Below are positions 18,087 to 27,164 of a stretch of DNA of 64,000 nt, piece by piece (the first letter of the stretch is position 1; each line of letters opens with the position of its first letter). This DNA comes from Flavobacteriales bacterium. Its GTDB lineage: Bacteria > Bacteroidota > Bacteroidia > Flavobacteriales_F > PHOS-HE28. A program made the translations under genes and the position numbers. Below the pieces are notes generated by a model that ran no database searches, had not been told where the DNA came from, and was given only the letters and a program-made list of their open reading frames with translations. The DNA lies in NCBI GenBank assembly GCA_016788295.1, contig JAEUSY010000026.1, forward strand, positions 1 to 64,000, written 5' to 3'.

Positions 18087-18144
18087 CGCCGGCCCCTGTA
18101 ACTCCGGGCACCCCGGACCGTCCTACGGATACAACAGCATTGCC

Positions 18145-19164
18145 ATGAGAACGCTGCTCCTCACCCTCGGCCTTCTGGCCACCTTCGCCGTCTTCGCACA
18201 GCCCGACACCTTGGCAATGCCGGTGCCGCCTGCGGTCCCCGAAGCCCCTGTGCCTCCTGTTCCACCCGCAGCAACGCAAGGTCGCTCGGTTGTTTCGGTC
18301 CAAGTGAATTCCGATGGCACCTCCGTGCAGGTGCAGGAGGAGGATACCACGAAGGGCAAGGAGCCCTTTACCATTACCACCAAGCGCAAGGTCATCACCA
18401 TTCTCACCGAGGACCGTGAGCAGCCCAGCGACAGCGCCAAGATGGCCGAACGCATGAAGGAACTACGCACGGAGCGCCGCAATGTGTTCACCTACTGGAG
18501 CGGGCTCGATCTGGGCGTGAACACCCTGCTGGGTCCCGATGGGAATGCCGACCTGGATAAGGATGCCGAGTTCATGGAGATCGACAATGGGCGGTCGCGC
18601 TTTTTCACCATCAATTTCATGGAGCAGAAGATCGAGTTCGGAAGCTCCAATGTGGGCCTGCTCACTGGCCTGGGCTGGGAGTTCGTGAACTACCACCTGA
18701 AGAACAACGTGCAGCTGCAGTACAATGCCGATTCGGTCTACGGCGTGGTGATCGACAGCCCCGAGTACAGCAAGAACAAGCTGCGCCAGACCGGTTTCCG
18801 TGTACCGTTGATGATCGAGTTCAATACCAAGCGCGCCCCCTTGCCCACAGAGGAGCAATTGCGGGCCAAGAAGGGGTTCTCCTATGACCGTAAGGGCAAT
18901 TTCCATGTGGCCTTGGGCGTGGTGGGCAGCTGGTACTACGAGACGATGTACAAGCAGAAGTACCGCAAGGACGGCGAGGACCAGAAGGACCGCTATTCCG
19001 GCGACTACCACCTGTTGCCCGTACGAGCGGCCTTGAGCGCTCGCATCGGCTACGGGGCGCTCAACCTCTTCGGGGAGTACTCACTGACCCCCTTGTTCAA
19101 GGATGGTAAAGGCCCGGTGCTCACGCCCTTCAACGTGGGCCTCACCTTGGTCGGGTTCAACTAG
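18145..19164 (+). CDS. Outer-membrane beta-barrel protein, PorT-like
   Basis: 339 aa with signal peptide MRTLLLTLGLLATFAVFAQ, a proline-rich segment (MPVPPAVPEAPVPPVPPA) and a long C-terminal barrel with alternating aromatic strands (SGLDLGVNTLLGPDG, VGLLTGLGWEFVNYHL, GFRVPLMIEFNT, VALGVVGSWYYETMY) ending in LNLFGEYSLTPLF and NVGLTLVGFN. The layout matches the porin/PorT-type barrel family of Bacteroidota. The start at 18145 gives the signal peptide; no upstream start is better. No partner gene is visible, and the function is not known. Confidence 0.75.
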   Translation: MRTLLLTLGLLATFAVFAQPDTLAMPVPPAVPEAPVPPVPPAATQGRSVVSVQVNSDGTSVQVQEEDTTKGKEPFTITTKRKVITILTEDREQPSDSAKMAERMKELRTERRNVFTYWSGLDLGVNTLLGPDGNADLDKDAEFMEIDNGRSRFFTINFMEQKIEFGSSNVGLLTGLGWEFVNYHLKNNVQLQYNADSVYGVVIDSPEYSKNKLRQTGFRVPLMIEFNTKRAPLPTEEQLRAKKGFSYDRKGNFHVALGVVGSWYYETMYKQKYRKDGEDQKDRYSGDYHLLPVRAALSARIGYGALNLFGEYSLTPLFKDGKGPVLTPFNVGLTLVGFN

Positions 19165-19291
19165 CACCTTCGCCCGCTGGGGCGTACATGGCGCTACGAG
19201 GGGTTGTTACCCGGCATGCCGCGGGGATGTGCACCGGAAGGTGGCGCTCCCCGCGGTCGCATTTGGGGCCCGGCGGTCGGCCGCAGAAGCC

Positions 19292-19299
19292 TATTTTTG
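19292..19299 (+). promoter_or_regulatory. -7 promoter box TATTTTTG (yebC)
   Basis: TAnnTTTG match 44 nt before the yebC ATG. Confidence 0.45.
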
Positions 19300-19343
19300 C
19301 GGGCCTTGCCATTTGGCATGGCCATTCAAAAGCCCCTTCGCAC

Positions 19344-20096
19344 ATGGGTCGTATTTTCGAGAAACGCAAGCACAAGATCTTCGCACGCAACGCGAAGTTG
19401 AGCAAGCTCTTCACGCGCATCGGTAAAGAGATCGCCATGGCCGTGAAGGCCGGTGGTCCCAACCCCGAAGCCAACTCGCGCCTGAAGGTGGCCATACAGA
19501 ACGCGAGGGGTATGAACATGCCCAAGGACAACGTGGATCGCGCCATCAAGAAGGCCGCGGGTGGCGAGGAGGCGGATTACCACGAGGTGACCTACGAAGG
19601 ATATGCGCCGGGTGGCGTGGCGGTTTTCGTTGATGCCGCCACGAACAACGTGAACCGCACCGTGGGCAATGTGCGCAGCTACTACAGCAAGTGTGGAGGA
19701 AACCTGGGAACGAGTGGTTCATTGGGTCACATGTTCGAGCGCAAGGCCGAGTTTGTGATCGACATCGCCGCACTCAAAGGCCGCGACCTTGATGAGTTTG
19801 AGATGGAAGTGATCGATGGCGGTGCCGATGACGTGGTGCGTGACGAGGATGGTCTGGTCATTTATGCGCCGTTCCAGTCGTTCGGGCAGATGCAGCAGAA
19901 GCTGGAGGCCCTTGGTGTGGAGGTGAAGAGCTCTGAACTGAAGCGTTTCCCGCTGGTTACCACTCCTGCCGATATCGAAACCGCTCGCGCCGTACTGAAG
20001 CTGGTGGACATGCTGGAGGAGGACGACGACGTGAACGCCGTTTACCACAACATGGACCTCACCGAGGAGGTGGAGGCCGAACTGGAGAAAGGGTAG
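19344..20096 (+). CDS. yebC: YebC/PmpR family transcription/translation regulator
   Basis: 250 aa, full length. The ATG at 19344 starts MGRIFEKRKHKIFARNAKLS, equivalent to the usual MAGHSKWANIKHRK region in Bacteroidota members. It has the conserved ARGMNMPKDNVDRAIKKA block, YEGYAPGGVAVFVDAATNN and TVGNVRSYYSKCGGNLG, and an acidic tail. Members act as DNA-binding regulators, and some YebC proteins help ribosomes stalled at proline runs; which applies here cannot be told. Transcribed alone; convergent with the sensor kinase that follows. Confidence 0.93.
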   Translation: MGRIFEKRKHKIFARNAKLSKLFTRIGKEIAMAVKAGGPNPEANSRLKVAIQNARGMNMPKDNVDRAIKKAAGGEEADYHEVTYEGYAPGGVAVFVDAATNNVNRTVGNVRSYYSKCGGNLGTSGSLGHMFERKAEFVIDIAALKGRDLDEFEMEVIDGGADDVVRDEDGLVIYAPFQSFGQMQQKLEALGVEVKSSELKRFPLVTTPADIETARAVLKLVDMLEEDDDVNAVYHNMDLTEEVEAELEKG

Positions 20097-20133
20097 TCTA
20101 AACCCGCGGGCTTTTCCGAGCTGTCTGCGCTTT

Positions 20134-22053
20134 TCAGCGTGTGCGGAAGCGGATGTGGTACAGGGTGCCCTCCTGGCTGCTGCTGTCCACCGTCATGCGC
20201 CCGTTCAATTGGTCCACCAAGCTTTCGATCAGCGTAGTGCCCAGTGTGGTGCCATCGGCCTGCAGCTTGTCCACGGGCATGCCCACTCCATTGTCGCTCA
20301 GCATCAGGTCATAGGCATGGCCGTCCACATGGTGCAGTGAAAGCTTCACCAAGCCTTCCTTGCGCCCTGTGAAGGCGTGCTTCAGGGAGTTGGTAATGAT
20401 CTCGTTGAGCAAGAGGCCCAAAGGCACCATGGTGGTCAGGTCGAAGGCCAGTCCCGGGTCGATCTCGGTCTCGTAGCCAATGCTGTCGCTCACATCGTTC
20501 AATCGCACCAGGTCCGAGAACAGGTCTTGGATGTACTGGCCCACGTCCACGGTGGCCAGCTCATCACCCTTGTACAGTTTCTCGTGGATCAGGGCCATGG
20601 CGTTCACACGGTTCTGGCTCTGGTCAAAGGCCTCTTGCAAGCGTTCGTCCGTGAATGTGCCGGCCTGAAGGCGTAAAAGACTGGCGATCACCTGTAGGTT
20701 GTTCTTCACGCGGTGATGCATCTCCTTGATCAGCATCTGGATGCGTTCGTTGGCCTGCTCCAACTTGTTCTTCTCAGCCTGCAGAGCACTGGTCTGCTCA
20801 TCGTCCCGAAGACGCGCGGCCTTCAGGTTCTCCTTCATGCGGGCCAGTGCCAGGCCCAGCACGTCCTGTGTGCCGCGTACGTTCACCGGTGTGTCGTAGT
20901 CGCCCCGCCCGATCGCTTCAGCGCTATTGGCCAGCGAACGGATGTTCAGGATCATCTCGTTGAAGGAGCGTGCCATTTCGCCGATCTCGTCCTCGCTGGT
21001 CACAGGTACTTCGGCGCTGACGTCACCGGCTGCGAGGGATCGGGCCGCCTGGCCTACTTCGGTCACTGTGTTGCGCACACCTCGAAGGATCATTATGCCC
21101 ATGATGCTGACCGCGCCAACGACCCCGATCAGAGCGGCCAGCACTATGAACAAGCGGATCTGGGCATCGCGCGAGTTCTGGGCAGTGCCCTGTACGATCA
21201 GGTCGAGCGAGCGGTCCTCCACCTGCTTCAACTTGTCCATGGCCCGAAGGGATAGGTCCCACCACTCGCGCGGTGCAATGCTCATGGGACCCAAGGTGCC
21301 ATGCTCCTTCACGGTGCCCGTGATGCTGCGCATGAAGTTCACGTCGGGCCCTTGGAACAACTCGCGGTGCAGGGCCAGTACTTCGGGTGGCGCATCACGC
21401 TCGAACAACAGCATATTGGTCTCGTACTGGGCCACCTGCCCCGCAAGCTCGTCCAGTTCATCGCCGCTCAATCGTTGGTCCGAGAATCCGATACTGATGA
21501 GGTCGCGCACTTCGCTGAGCGCCTCCTTGGCATTGAGCAGACGCAGGTGGGCGTACATACGGTCCTTGGTCTCGGGGTCCAAGGCCAGTTTGCCACTGCG
21601 GCCCAGCACGTCCATTACGGTTCGAGACATCTGGCGGTAACGCAAGGCCACCTCGCCGGGGCTCACGGTCCGGTCACGAACACGGCCCCGCAGCAGGTCA
21701 AGTCCGTCGAAGGCCAAACGGTCGACCGGCATGGGGCGCAAGGGACGTGCAGGGTCTTGCAGAGCGGCCAAGGCGCCATCGGTCCGGGCCTGTTGGACAT
21801 CCAACTTGATGGCGTTCACAGGACGGCCAGTGAGGTAGCCTACCGAAAGGGCCGCTTCCTTCTGCACCTCGTGGGCCACATTGGCATACATGCCGATCAG
21901 GCCGGCCTGCCCGTTGATGTAGTCCATCACCCGCCGCCGTTTCAGGCTGCCATCCACCTGTTTGCCGATGAGCAGCACCATACCGAGCACGGGTATGCCC
22001 AGGGTGATCATGAACTTGACCCGGACGGGAAGGTCCGCGAAGCGCCGCTGCAT
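20134..22053 (-). CDS. Membrane histidine kinase with NIT sensor domain
   Basis: 639 aa from the ATG at 22053 ([20 protein letters not shown]). TM1 at about 12-30, a large periplasmic helical domain matching the nitrate/nitrite-sensing NIT pattern ([44 protein letters not shown]), TM2 at about 300-322 ([20 protein letters not shown]), HAMP, a coiled coil, then the HWE/HisKA_2-type phospho-acceptor [20 protein letters not shown] near residue 446 and an ATPase domain ([22 protein letters not shown]). No response regulator is adjacent, so it is an orphan here. The ligand may be nitrate, nitrite or another small anion; that is family knowledge, not shown by the sequence. Confidence 0.88.
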   Translation of the reverse strand: MQRRFADLPVRVKFMITLGIPVLGMVLLIGKQVDGSLKRRRVMDYINGQAGLIGMYANVAHEVQKEAALSVGYLTGRPVNAIKLDVQQARTDGALAALQDPARPLRPMPVDRLAFDGLDLLRGRVRDRTVSPGEVALRYRQMSRTVMDVLGRSGKLALDPETKDRMYAHLRLLNAKEALSEVRDLISIGFSDQRLSGDELDELAGQVAQYETNMLLFERDAPPEVLALHRELFQGPDVNFMRSITGTVKEHGTLGPMSIAPREWWDLSLRAMDKLKQVEDRSLDLIVQGTAQNSRDAQIRLFIVLAALIGVVGAVSIMGIMILRGVRNTVTEVGQAARSLAAGDVSAEVPVTSEDEIGEMARSFNEMILNIRSLANSAEAIGRGDYDTPVNVRGTQDVLGLALARMKENLKAARLRDDEQTSALQAEKNKLEQANERIQMLIKEMHHRVKNNLQVIASLLRLQAGTFTDERLQEAFDQSQNRVNAMALIHEKLYKGDELATVDVGQYIQDLFSDLVRLNDVSDSIGYETEIDPGLAFDLTTMVPLGLLLNEIITNSLKHAFTGRKEGLVKLSLHHVDGHAYDLMLSDNGVGMPVDKLQADGTTLGTTLIESLVDQLNGRMTVDSSSQEGTLYHIRFRTR

Positions 22054-22095
22054 GGCCCGCAAAGTACGCAAGTGCCATGCTCGGTGCACGCCCGT

Positions 22096-22103
22096 TAACT
22101 TCG
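22096..22103 (+). promoter_or_regulatory. -7 promoter box TAACTTCG (acyl-CoA carboxylase)
   Basis: TAnnTTCG variant 27 nt before the ATG at 22131. The TTCG form recurs in this window. Confidence 0.35.
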
Positions 22104-22130
22104 GCGCCGCCCGACAGGGCCCCACGAGTC

Positions 22131-23672
22131 ATGAAGGACCATTTCGAGGCGCTGGACGCCCGTATTGCACAGGCCATGGAAGGTGGCGGTGCCGAACGTA
22201 TCGCCGCGCAGCACAAGAAGGGCAAGCTCACCGCCCGCGAGCGCGTCAACCTGCTGCTCGATGAAGGCAGCTTCCAGGAGATCGGTCAGTTGGTCACACA
22301 CCGCAGCACCAATTTCGGGCTTGATAAGCAGAAGTTCCTGGGTGATGGCGTGATCACTGGTTACGGTACCATCGATGGGCGATTGGTCTATGTGTTCTCG
22401 CAGGACTTCACGGTGCTGGGCGGCTCGCTGGCCGAGGCCCATGCCCAGAAGATCTGTCGCGTTATGGACCTGGCCATCCAGAACGGTGCGCCCGTGATCG
22501 GCCTCAACGACAGTGGTGGCGCACGCATCCAGGAAGGGGTGGTCTCGCTGGGTGGTTACGCAGACATCTTCTACCGGAATGTGCGAGCGAGCGGCGTGGT
22601 GCCGCAGATCAGTGCGATCCTCGGTCCCTGCGCTGGTGGCGCTGTTTACAGCCCGGCCCTCACCGACTTCGTACTTATGGCCGAAGGCACCAGCTACATG
22701 TTCGTTACTGGCCCCAACGTGGTGAAGACCGTGACCCACGAGGAGGTGAGCAGCGAGGACCTTGGTGGTGCCACCACGCACGCCAGCAAGAGCGGTGTGG
22801 CGCACTTCACGGCGGCGAACGAGATCGAAGCGATCCGTCAGCTAAGACAATTGGTGGGTTACATCCCCGGCAATTGCGAGGAGGAACCGCCTGTTCTGCC
22901 TTACACGCCGGGAGATGAATTGCGTCCGGAACTGGACACCATCATTCCCGAGAATCCCAATCAGCCCTACGACATCCGCCATGTGATGAACGCGGTGATC
23001 GATCCGGACAGCAGCATGGAGGTACACGCCGAGTACGCCCGCAACATGGTGATCGGCTTTGCCCGCGTGGGTGGCCGCACCGTAGGCTGTGTAGCCAACC
23101 AGCCTGCCGTGCTCGCCGGGGTGCTCGACATTGATGCCAGTACCAAGGCCGCCCGTTTCGTGCGCTTCTGCGATGCCTTCAACATTCCGCTGATCACGTT
23201 CGTGGATGTGCCCGGCTTCCTGCCCGGTACCGATCAGGAGTGGCGCGGCATCATCAACCACGGCGCCAAGCTGCTTTATGCGTTCAGTGAGGCCACGGTG
23301 CCGCGGATCACCATCATCACACGCAAGGCATATGGTGGCGCGTATGATGTGATGAACAGCAAGCACATCGGTTGCGACATGAACTTCGCATGGCCCAGCG
23401 CCGAGATCGCTGTAATGGGGGCGAAGGGCGCCGCTGAGATCATCTTCAAAGGCGAGATCGCCAAGGCCGAGGATCCAGCTGCCAAGTGGCAGGAGAAAGA
23501 GGCCCAGTACAAGGAGCAATTTGCGAACCCTTACGAGGCCGCTGCCCGTGGTTACGTGGATGAAGTGATCCGCCCCAGCCAGACGCGTCTGAAAGTGATG
23601 GCCGCGCTGGACATGTTGCGCAACAAGGTGGACAAACTACCGCGCAAAAAGCACGGCAACATCCCCTTGTAA
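22131..23672 (+). CDS. pccB: Acyl-CoA carboxylase beta subunit (propionyl-CoA carboxylase type)
   Basis: 513 aa, the carboxyltransferase subunit that moves carboxyl from carboxybiotin to an acyl-CoA, most likely propionyl-CoA. Both carboxyltransferase halves are intact: [40 protein letters not shown] and [20 protein letters not shown] in the first; [39 protein letters not shown] and [12 protein letters not shown] in the second. The start at 22131 gives [19 protein letters not shown]. No biotin-carrier or biotin-carboxylase subunit is adjacent, so a methylmalonyl-CoA decarboxylase alpha subunit is an alternative. It runs directly into the TPR kinase gene. Confidence 0.93.
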   Translation: MKDHFEALDARIAQAMEGGGAERIAAQHKKGKLTARERVNLLLDEGSFQEIGQLVTHRSTNFGLDKQKFLGDGVITGYGTIDGRLVYVFSQDFTVLGGSLAEAHAQKICRVMDLAIQNGAPVIGLNDSGGARIQEGVVSLGGYADIFYRNVRASGVVPQISAILGPCAGGAVYSPALTDFVLMAEGTSYMFVTGPNVVKTVTHEEVSSEDLGGATTHASKSGVAHFTAANEIEAIRQLRQLVGYIPGNCEEEPPVLPYTPGDELRPELDTIIPENPNQPYDIRHVMNAVIDPDSSMEVHAEYARNMVIGFARVGGRTVGCVANQPAVLAGVLDIDASTKAARFVRFCDAFNIPLITFVDVPGFLPGTDQEWRGIINHGAKLLYAFSEATVPRITIITRKAYGGAYDVMNSKHIGCDMNFAWPSAEIAVMGAKGAAEIIFKGEIAKAEDPAAKWQEKEAQYKEQFANPYEAAARGYVDEVIRPSQTRLKVMAALDMLRNKVDKLPRKKHGNIPL

Positions 23673-23674
23673 GC

Positions 23675-25594
23675 GTGCTGTTCCGTCGGATCCTGTTCCT
23701 GACCTTGCTGGCTTGTTCGCAGGCCGTGGCACAGGTACCCAAGGTCCAAGTGGATTCGGTGCTCGCCTTGCGCGATGATACCGCCAAGGTGCTCGCGCTG
23801 TCGGACCTCTGCTTCGCTTACCGCCGGGTGGATGGTGATTCTGCCCTGCATTTCGGTCGTTCGGCCGCAGCACTGGCACAACGGCTCAAGTACCCACGGG
23901 GCGAGGCACAGGCCTTCAACGATATGGCCATCATCCATATCGACCGCAGCGATTTCAGCTCGGCCGATAGTGCGCTGCATCGAGCGTTGGACATCCGGCG
24001 CGTGCTGAAGGATTCCGCAGGGATCGGGGCGGTGTACAACAAGCTCGGCAACATGCATCAGGCGCAATCACGCTTCGAGGAGGCGCTTGCCGAGAACTTC
24101 GAGGCCCTGCGCATTTTCGAGCGCATCGGTCCGAAGACCAAGGAGGCGTTGATCCTCAACAACATCGCCATCCTGCAGAACAACCTCAGGCGCCATGCCG
24201 ACGCCCTTACCACCCAGGAACGCGCGGTGGAACTGTTCACCGCGATCGGCGATTCCAGTGGCCTGGCCACCTCCTGGGGCAACATGGCCAATTCCTACCT
24301 GGCCCTGGGAGACACCGCACGCGCCATCAACCACTATGAGGCGGCGGCGCGATCGTTCCGCCAGCGAGATATGCAACGCGAACTGGGCGTGCAGTTGCAC
24401 AACCTCGCCGGTGTAGTGCTGGAACAAGGCGATCGGGAACGGGCCGAGAATTTGTACCGCGAAGCGCTCGCCATCCGGGAACGCGGCGGGGAAAAGAAGG
24501 CCATAGCGTCATCGATGATCGGCCTTGGAAAGACCTTGATGAAGGCCGGGAAATGGACCGCCGCACTGCCGTTGCAACGCCGTGCGCTGGCCATGAGCCG
24601 CGAGGTTCATGCCCAGAATGAACGAATGCAGGCCTTGCTCGATATCGCGTTGATCCATGCGCGGCTGAACAATGGGGACAGCAGCTACTGGTACCACGAT
24701 CAATATGTGGTCCTGAAGGATTCACTCTTCAACGAGGACCTGTCGGCGCAAGTGGCCGAGATGCAGGAGCGCTACCAGGCGGAGAAGCGGGAACGTGAGC
24801 TGCAAGAGCAGCGTGTGCAGATCGCTGAGCTCGCGCAGGAGTCGGCTCGCCGCCGGTTCTGGCTTGTGCTGGCTACAGCAGGCGTGGGTGTTATCCTACT
24901 GGCGGCCTTGCTCCTGGTGCAGGTCCAACGCCGCCGCGCACGTGCGGCTCGTGATGCGGCCATCATTCGAGAACGCGAAGCAGGGTTGAAGGCCGTGATC
25001 GATGCCACGGAGGAAGAGCGTAGACGTCTTGCACGCGAGTTGCACGATGGTGTAGGCCAGCAGCTGGGCGGCCTCAAGCACAGGCTGGAGCATCTACGCG
25101 GCATTGCTGATGCCCCCGGCCTGCAGGATACGATCATCATTGTGGACGATACGGCCCGGGAAGTGCGCGATATGGCCCACCAACTGATGCCCAAGACCCT
25201 GAGCCGACTGGGGTTGGTACCCGCCGTGGAGGACCTGTTGCACAAGGCGTTCAATGGCACCATGACCAAAGTGGAGCTGGACCATGTGGGACTGGAGAGC
25301 GGTGTGCCGGACAATGTGGCCACAGGGCTCTATCGTATCGTGCAGGAACTGGTGGGCAACGTCATCAAGCACGCCCAAGCCACAACGGTGGAAGTGCAGT
25401 TGATGAGGAACAAAGGCCATTTGGTGTTGATCGTGCACGACAATGGCAAAGGACTCATGCACAAAGGGGGCACAAGAGGGCTGGGTTTGTTGAACATCGC
25501 CGATCGCGCCCGTGCCTTGGATGGCACGTTCACCATTGAAGGTGAGGCAGGTCAGGGTACGATAGCCACCATTCGCGTTCCTTTGCCGGAGTAG
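23675..25594 (+). CDS. TPR-containing sensor histidine kinase (HisKA_3 type)
   Basis: 639 aa starting with GTG two nt after the pccB stop. Signal peptide MLFRRILFLTLLACSQAVAQ, then about seven TPR-like helical pairs (FGRSAAALAQRLKYPRGEAQ; NKLGNMHQAQSRFEEALAEN; NNIAILQNNLRRHADALTTQ; NMANSYLALGDTARAINHYE; ERAENLYREALAIRERGGEK), a coiled coil, a membrane segment at about 395-417, the HisKA_3 dimerisation helix with RELHDGVGQQLGGLKHRLEH (His near 456) and an ATPase domain (ELVGNVIKHAQA, DNGKGL, GLGLLNIADRARAL). It pairs with the LuxR-type regulator encoded 9 bp later. Co-transcription with pccB is likely from the spacing. The periplasmic TPR array should sense protein or envelope state. Confidence 0.93.
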   Translation: MLFRRILFLTLLACSQAVAQVPKVQVDSVLALRDDTAKVLALSDLCFAYRRVDGDSALHFGRSAAALAQRLKYPRGEAQAFNDMAIIHIDRSDFSSADSALHRALDIRRVLKDSAGIGAVYNKLGNMHQAQSRFEEALAENFEALRIFERIGPKTKEALILNNIAILQNNLRRHADALTTQERAVELFTAIGDSSGLATSWGNMANSYLALGDTARAINHYEAAARSFRQRDMQRELGVQLHNLAGVVLEQGDRERAENLYREALAIRERGGEKKAIASSMIGLGKTLMKAGKWTAALPLQRRALAMSREVHAQNERMQALLDIALIHARLNNGDSSYWYHDQYVVLKDSLFNEDLSAQVAEMQERYQAEKRERELQEQRVQIAELAQESARRRFWLVLATAGVGVILLAALLLVQVQRRRARAARDAAIIREREAGLKAVIDATEEERRRLARELHDGVGQQLGGLKHRLEHLRGIADAPGLQDTIIIVDDTAREVRDMAHQLMPKTLSRLGLVPAVEDLLHKAFNGTMTKVELDHVGLESGVPDNVATGLYRIVQELVGNVIKHAQATTVEVQLMRNKGHLVLIVHDNGKGLMHKGGTRGLGLLNIADRARALDGTFTIEGEAGQGTIATIRVPLPE

Positions 25595-25603
25595 GATCGG
25601 TCC

Positions 25604-26254
25604 ATGAGCCTGGCAAAGGTCATTCGAGTGTTGTTGGTTGATGATCATCGCATCATCACCGATGGATTACGGATCCTGCTTGACGGAGCGCCGGACATGG
25701 AGTGTGTGGGAACCTGCGCCGATGGTGCCGAGGCGATCGAGAGCATCACCCACTTGGCCGTTGATGTGGTGCTGATGGACATCGACATGCCGGTGATGGA
25801 TGGCATTGCCGCCACCGAGCGCATCAAGCACGACCGCCCCGCCGTGAAGGTCATCATCCTCAGCATGCACGATGAGCCCGCCGTGGTGAAACGTGTGATG
25901 GAGCTCGGTGCCGATGGCTATCTGGTGAAGAACTGTGGAAGGGAGGAATTGGTCTATGCCATACGTGCCGTGCATGCTGGTCAGCGTCATTTCACGAGCA
26001 GTGTTGTGGATGGCCTGGTGAAGCAGCGGCATTCCATGGACTCGGCCAAGGATGTTCTGAAGGACCTGAGCGAGCGGGAAGTGGAAGTACTTGCCGCTTT
26101 GGCCGAAGGACTGGGCAACAAAGAGATCGGCGACCGCCTGTTCATCAGTCCGCGCACGGTGGACACGCACCGTACCAACCTTATGAAGAAGTTGGACATC
26201 CACAACCTGGCCGGCCTGGTCCGCGTGGCGATCAAGGCCGGGTTGGTCCGCTGA
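25604..26254 (+). CDS. NarL/LuxR-family response regulator
   Basis: 216 aa. Receiver domain with acidic pocket DD at residues 13-14, phospho-acceptor Asp59 in VLMDIDMPVMDG, conserved Ser/Thr in VIILSMHDE and Lys in DGYLVKNC. C-terminal HTH-LuxR domain (LSEREVEVLAALAEGLGNKE, IGDRLFISPRTVDTHRTNLM, KKLDIHN). It is the cognate partner of the TPR kinase just upstream. Target promoters are not evident from this sequence. Confidence 0.96.
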   Translation: MSLAKVIRVLLVDDHRIITDGLRILLDGAPDMECVGTCADGAEAIESITHLAVDVVLMDIDMPVMDGIAATERIKHDRPAVKVIILSMHDEPAVVKRVMELGADGYLVKNCGREELVYAIRAVHAGQRHFTSSVVDGLVKQRHSMDSAKDVLKDLSEREVEVLAALAEGLGNKEIGDRLFISPRTVDTHRTNLMKKLDIHNLAGLVRVAIKAGLVR

Positions 26255-26350
26255 GGCGATCGTTAACCTTCGTGAACGGAACCGCTCTTGGGGCGAAGCA
26301 CCCGCGCCGGGGCACTACCTTGGGGCGTTCAAAACCAACTGATCCCACCT

Positions 26351-26989
26351 ATGATACTCAAGCTTGCTTCCATTGCCGCTTTCGGCCTGCTCGCCACAGT
26401 GGCCCACGATCCGCTACCCGACCTTCAACTGGGTACCGTCCTGCCTAAGGCCGAGCACAAGATGAAGGACGTTTCCGGCAAGGCCATCTCCCTGAAGGAA
26501 CTGGTAGGCGGCTCGGGCCTGCTGGTGGTATTCTCCTGCAACACCTGCCCCTTTGTGGTGGGTTCAGAAGGCAGTGAAGGTTGGGAAGGTCGCTACCCCG
26601 AATTGGCTGCTTATGCTCAACGTTACGGTGTAGGCGTTGCCTTCGTGAACAGCAACGAGGCCAAGAGGGACAATGGCGATTCATTCGCCGACATGCAGGC
26701 CCGTTACAAGGAAAAGGGATACAGCGGAGCCTATCTGCTGGATGAGAAGCATGTGGTGGCCGATGCTTTCGGTGCACGCACCACCCCGCATGTGTTCCTG
26801 TTCGATAAGAACATGAAGCTTGTGTACAAGGGCGCCATCGACGATAACGTGGCAAGCGCCGCCGAAGTAAAGGAGCGCTGGTTGCATAACGCCATTGAGA
26901 ACCTGGCCAGTGGCAAGGCCATCGAGCCCGCGCTCACACGGAATGTCGGCTGCAGCATCAAGCGAGTGGCCCAGGAACACAAGCACTGA
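26351..26989 (+). CDS. Exported thioredoxin-fold (AhpC/TSA-type) protein
   Basis: 212 aa from the ATG at 26351, with signal peptide MILKLASIAAFGLLATVA. The redoxin fold is clear (LKELVGGSGLLVVFSCNTCP, FVVGSEGSEGWEGRYPEL, FVNSNEAKRDNGDSFADMQA, AFGARTTPHVFLFD). The active segment reads NTCPFV, so it has one cysteine at the position where thioredoxins have CxxC, plus a C-terminal cysteine in NVGCSIKR. This is the peroxiredoxin-like family seen next to copper or stress genes in other genomes; the substrate here is unknown. A GC-rich hairpin follows. Confidence 0.85.
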   Translation: MILKLASIAAFGLLATVAHDPLPDLQLGTVLPKAEHKMKDVSGKAISLKELVGGSGLLVVFSCNTCPFVVGSEGSEGWEGRYPELAAYAQRYGVGVAFVNSNEAKRDNGDSFADMQARYKEKGYSGAYLLDEKHVVADAFGARTTPHVFLFDKNMKLVYKGAIDDNVASAAEVKERWLHNAIENLASGKAIEPALTRNVGCSIKRVAQEHKH

Positions 26990-27005
26990 TCTGTACCAAC
27001 ACGTG

Positions 27006-27035
27006 ACGCGCCGTGCCTGCCAAGGCGCGGCGCGT
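27006..27035 (+). terminator. GC-rich hairpin, possible terminator
   Basis: ACGCGCCGTGCC (27006-27017) pairs over 12 bp (one G-T wobble) with GGCGCGGCGCGT (27024-27035), loop of 6. Only weak T content follows (TTGCATTT), so it may stop transcription poorly or protect the 3' end. Confidence 0.6.
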
Positions 27036-27164
27036 TGCATTTGCGCCCAATGGGCTTTGAACACGGCAGGCCCCGATGGGCCGTGGGCATGTGCCTTGCC
27101 TGTTGAAAACAAACGCCCGCACTGCCGCAGGGCAAGATGTTCCTTTGCAACAAACACGGATGGA

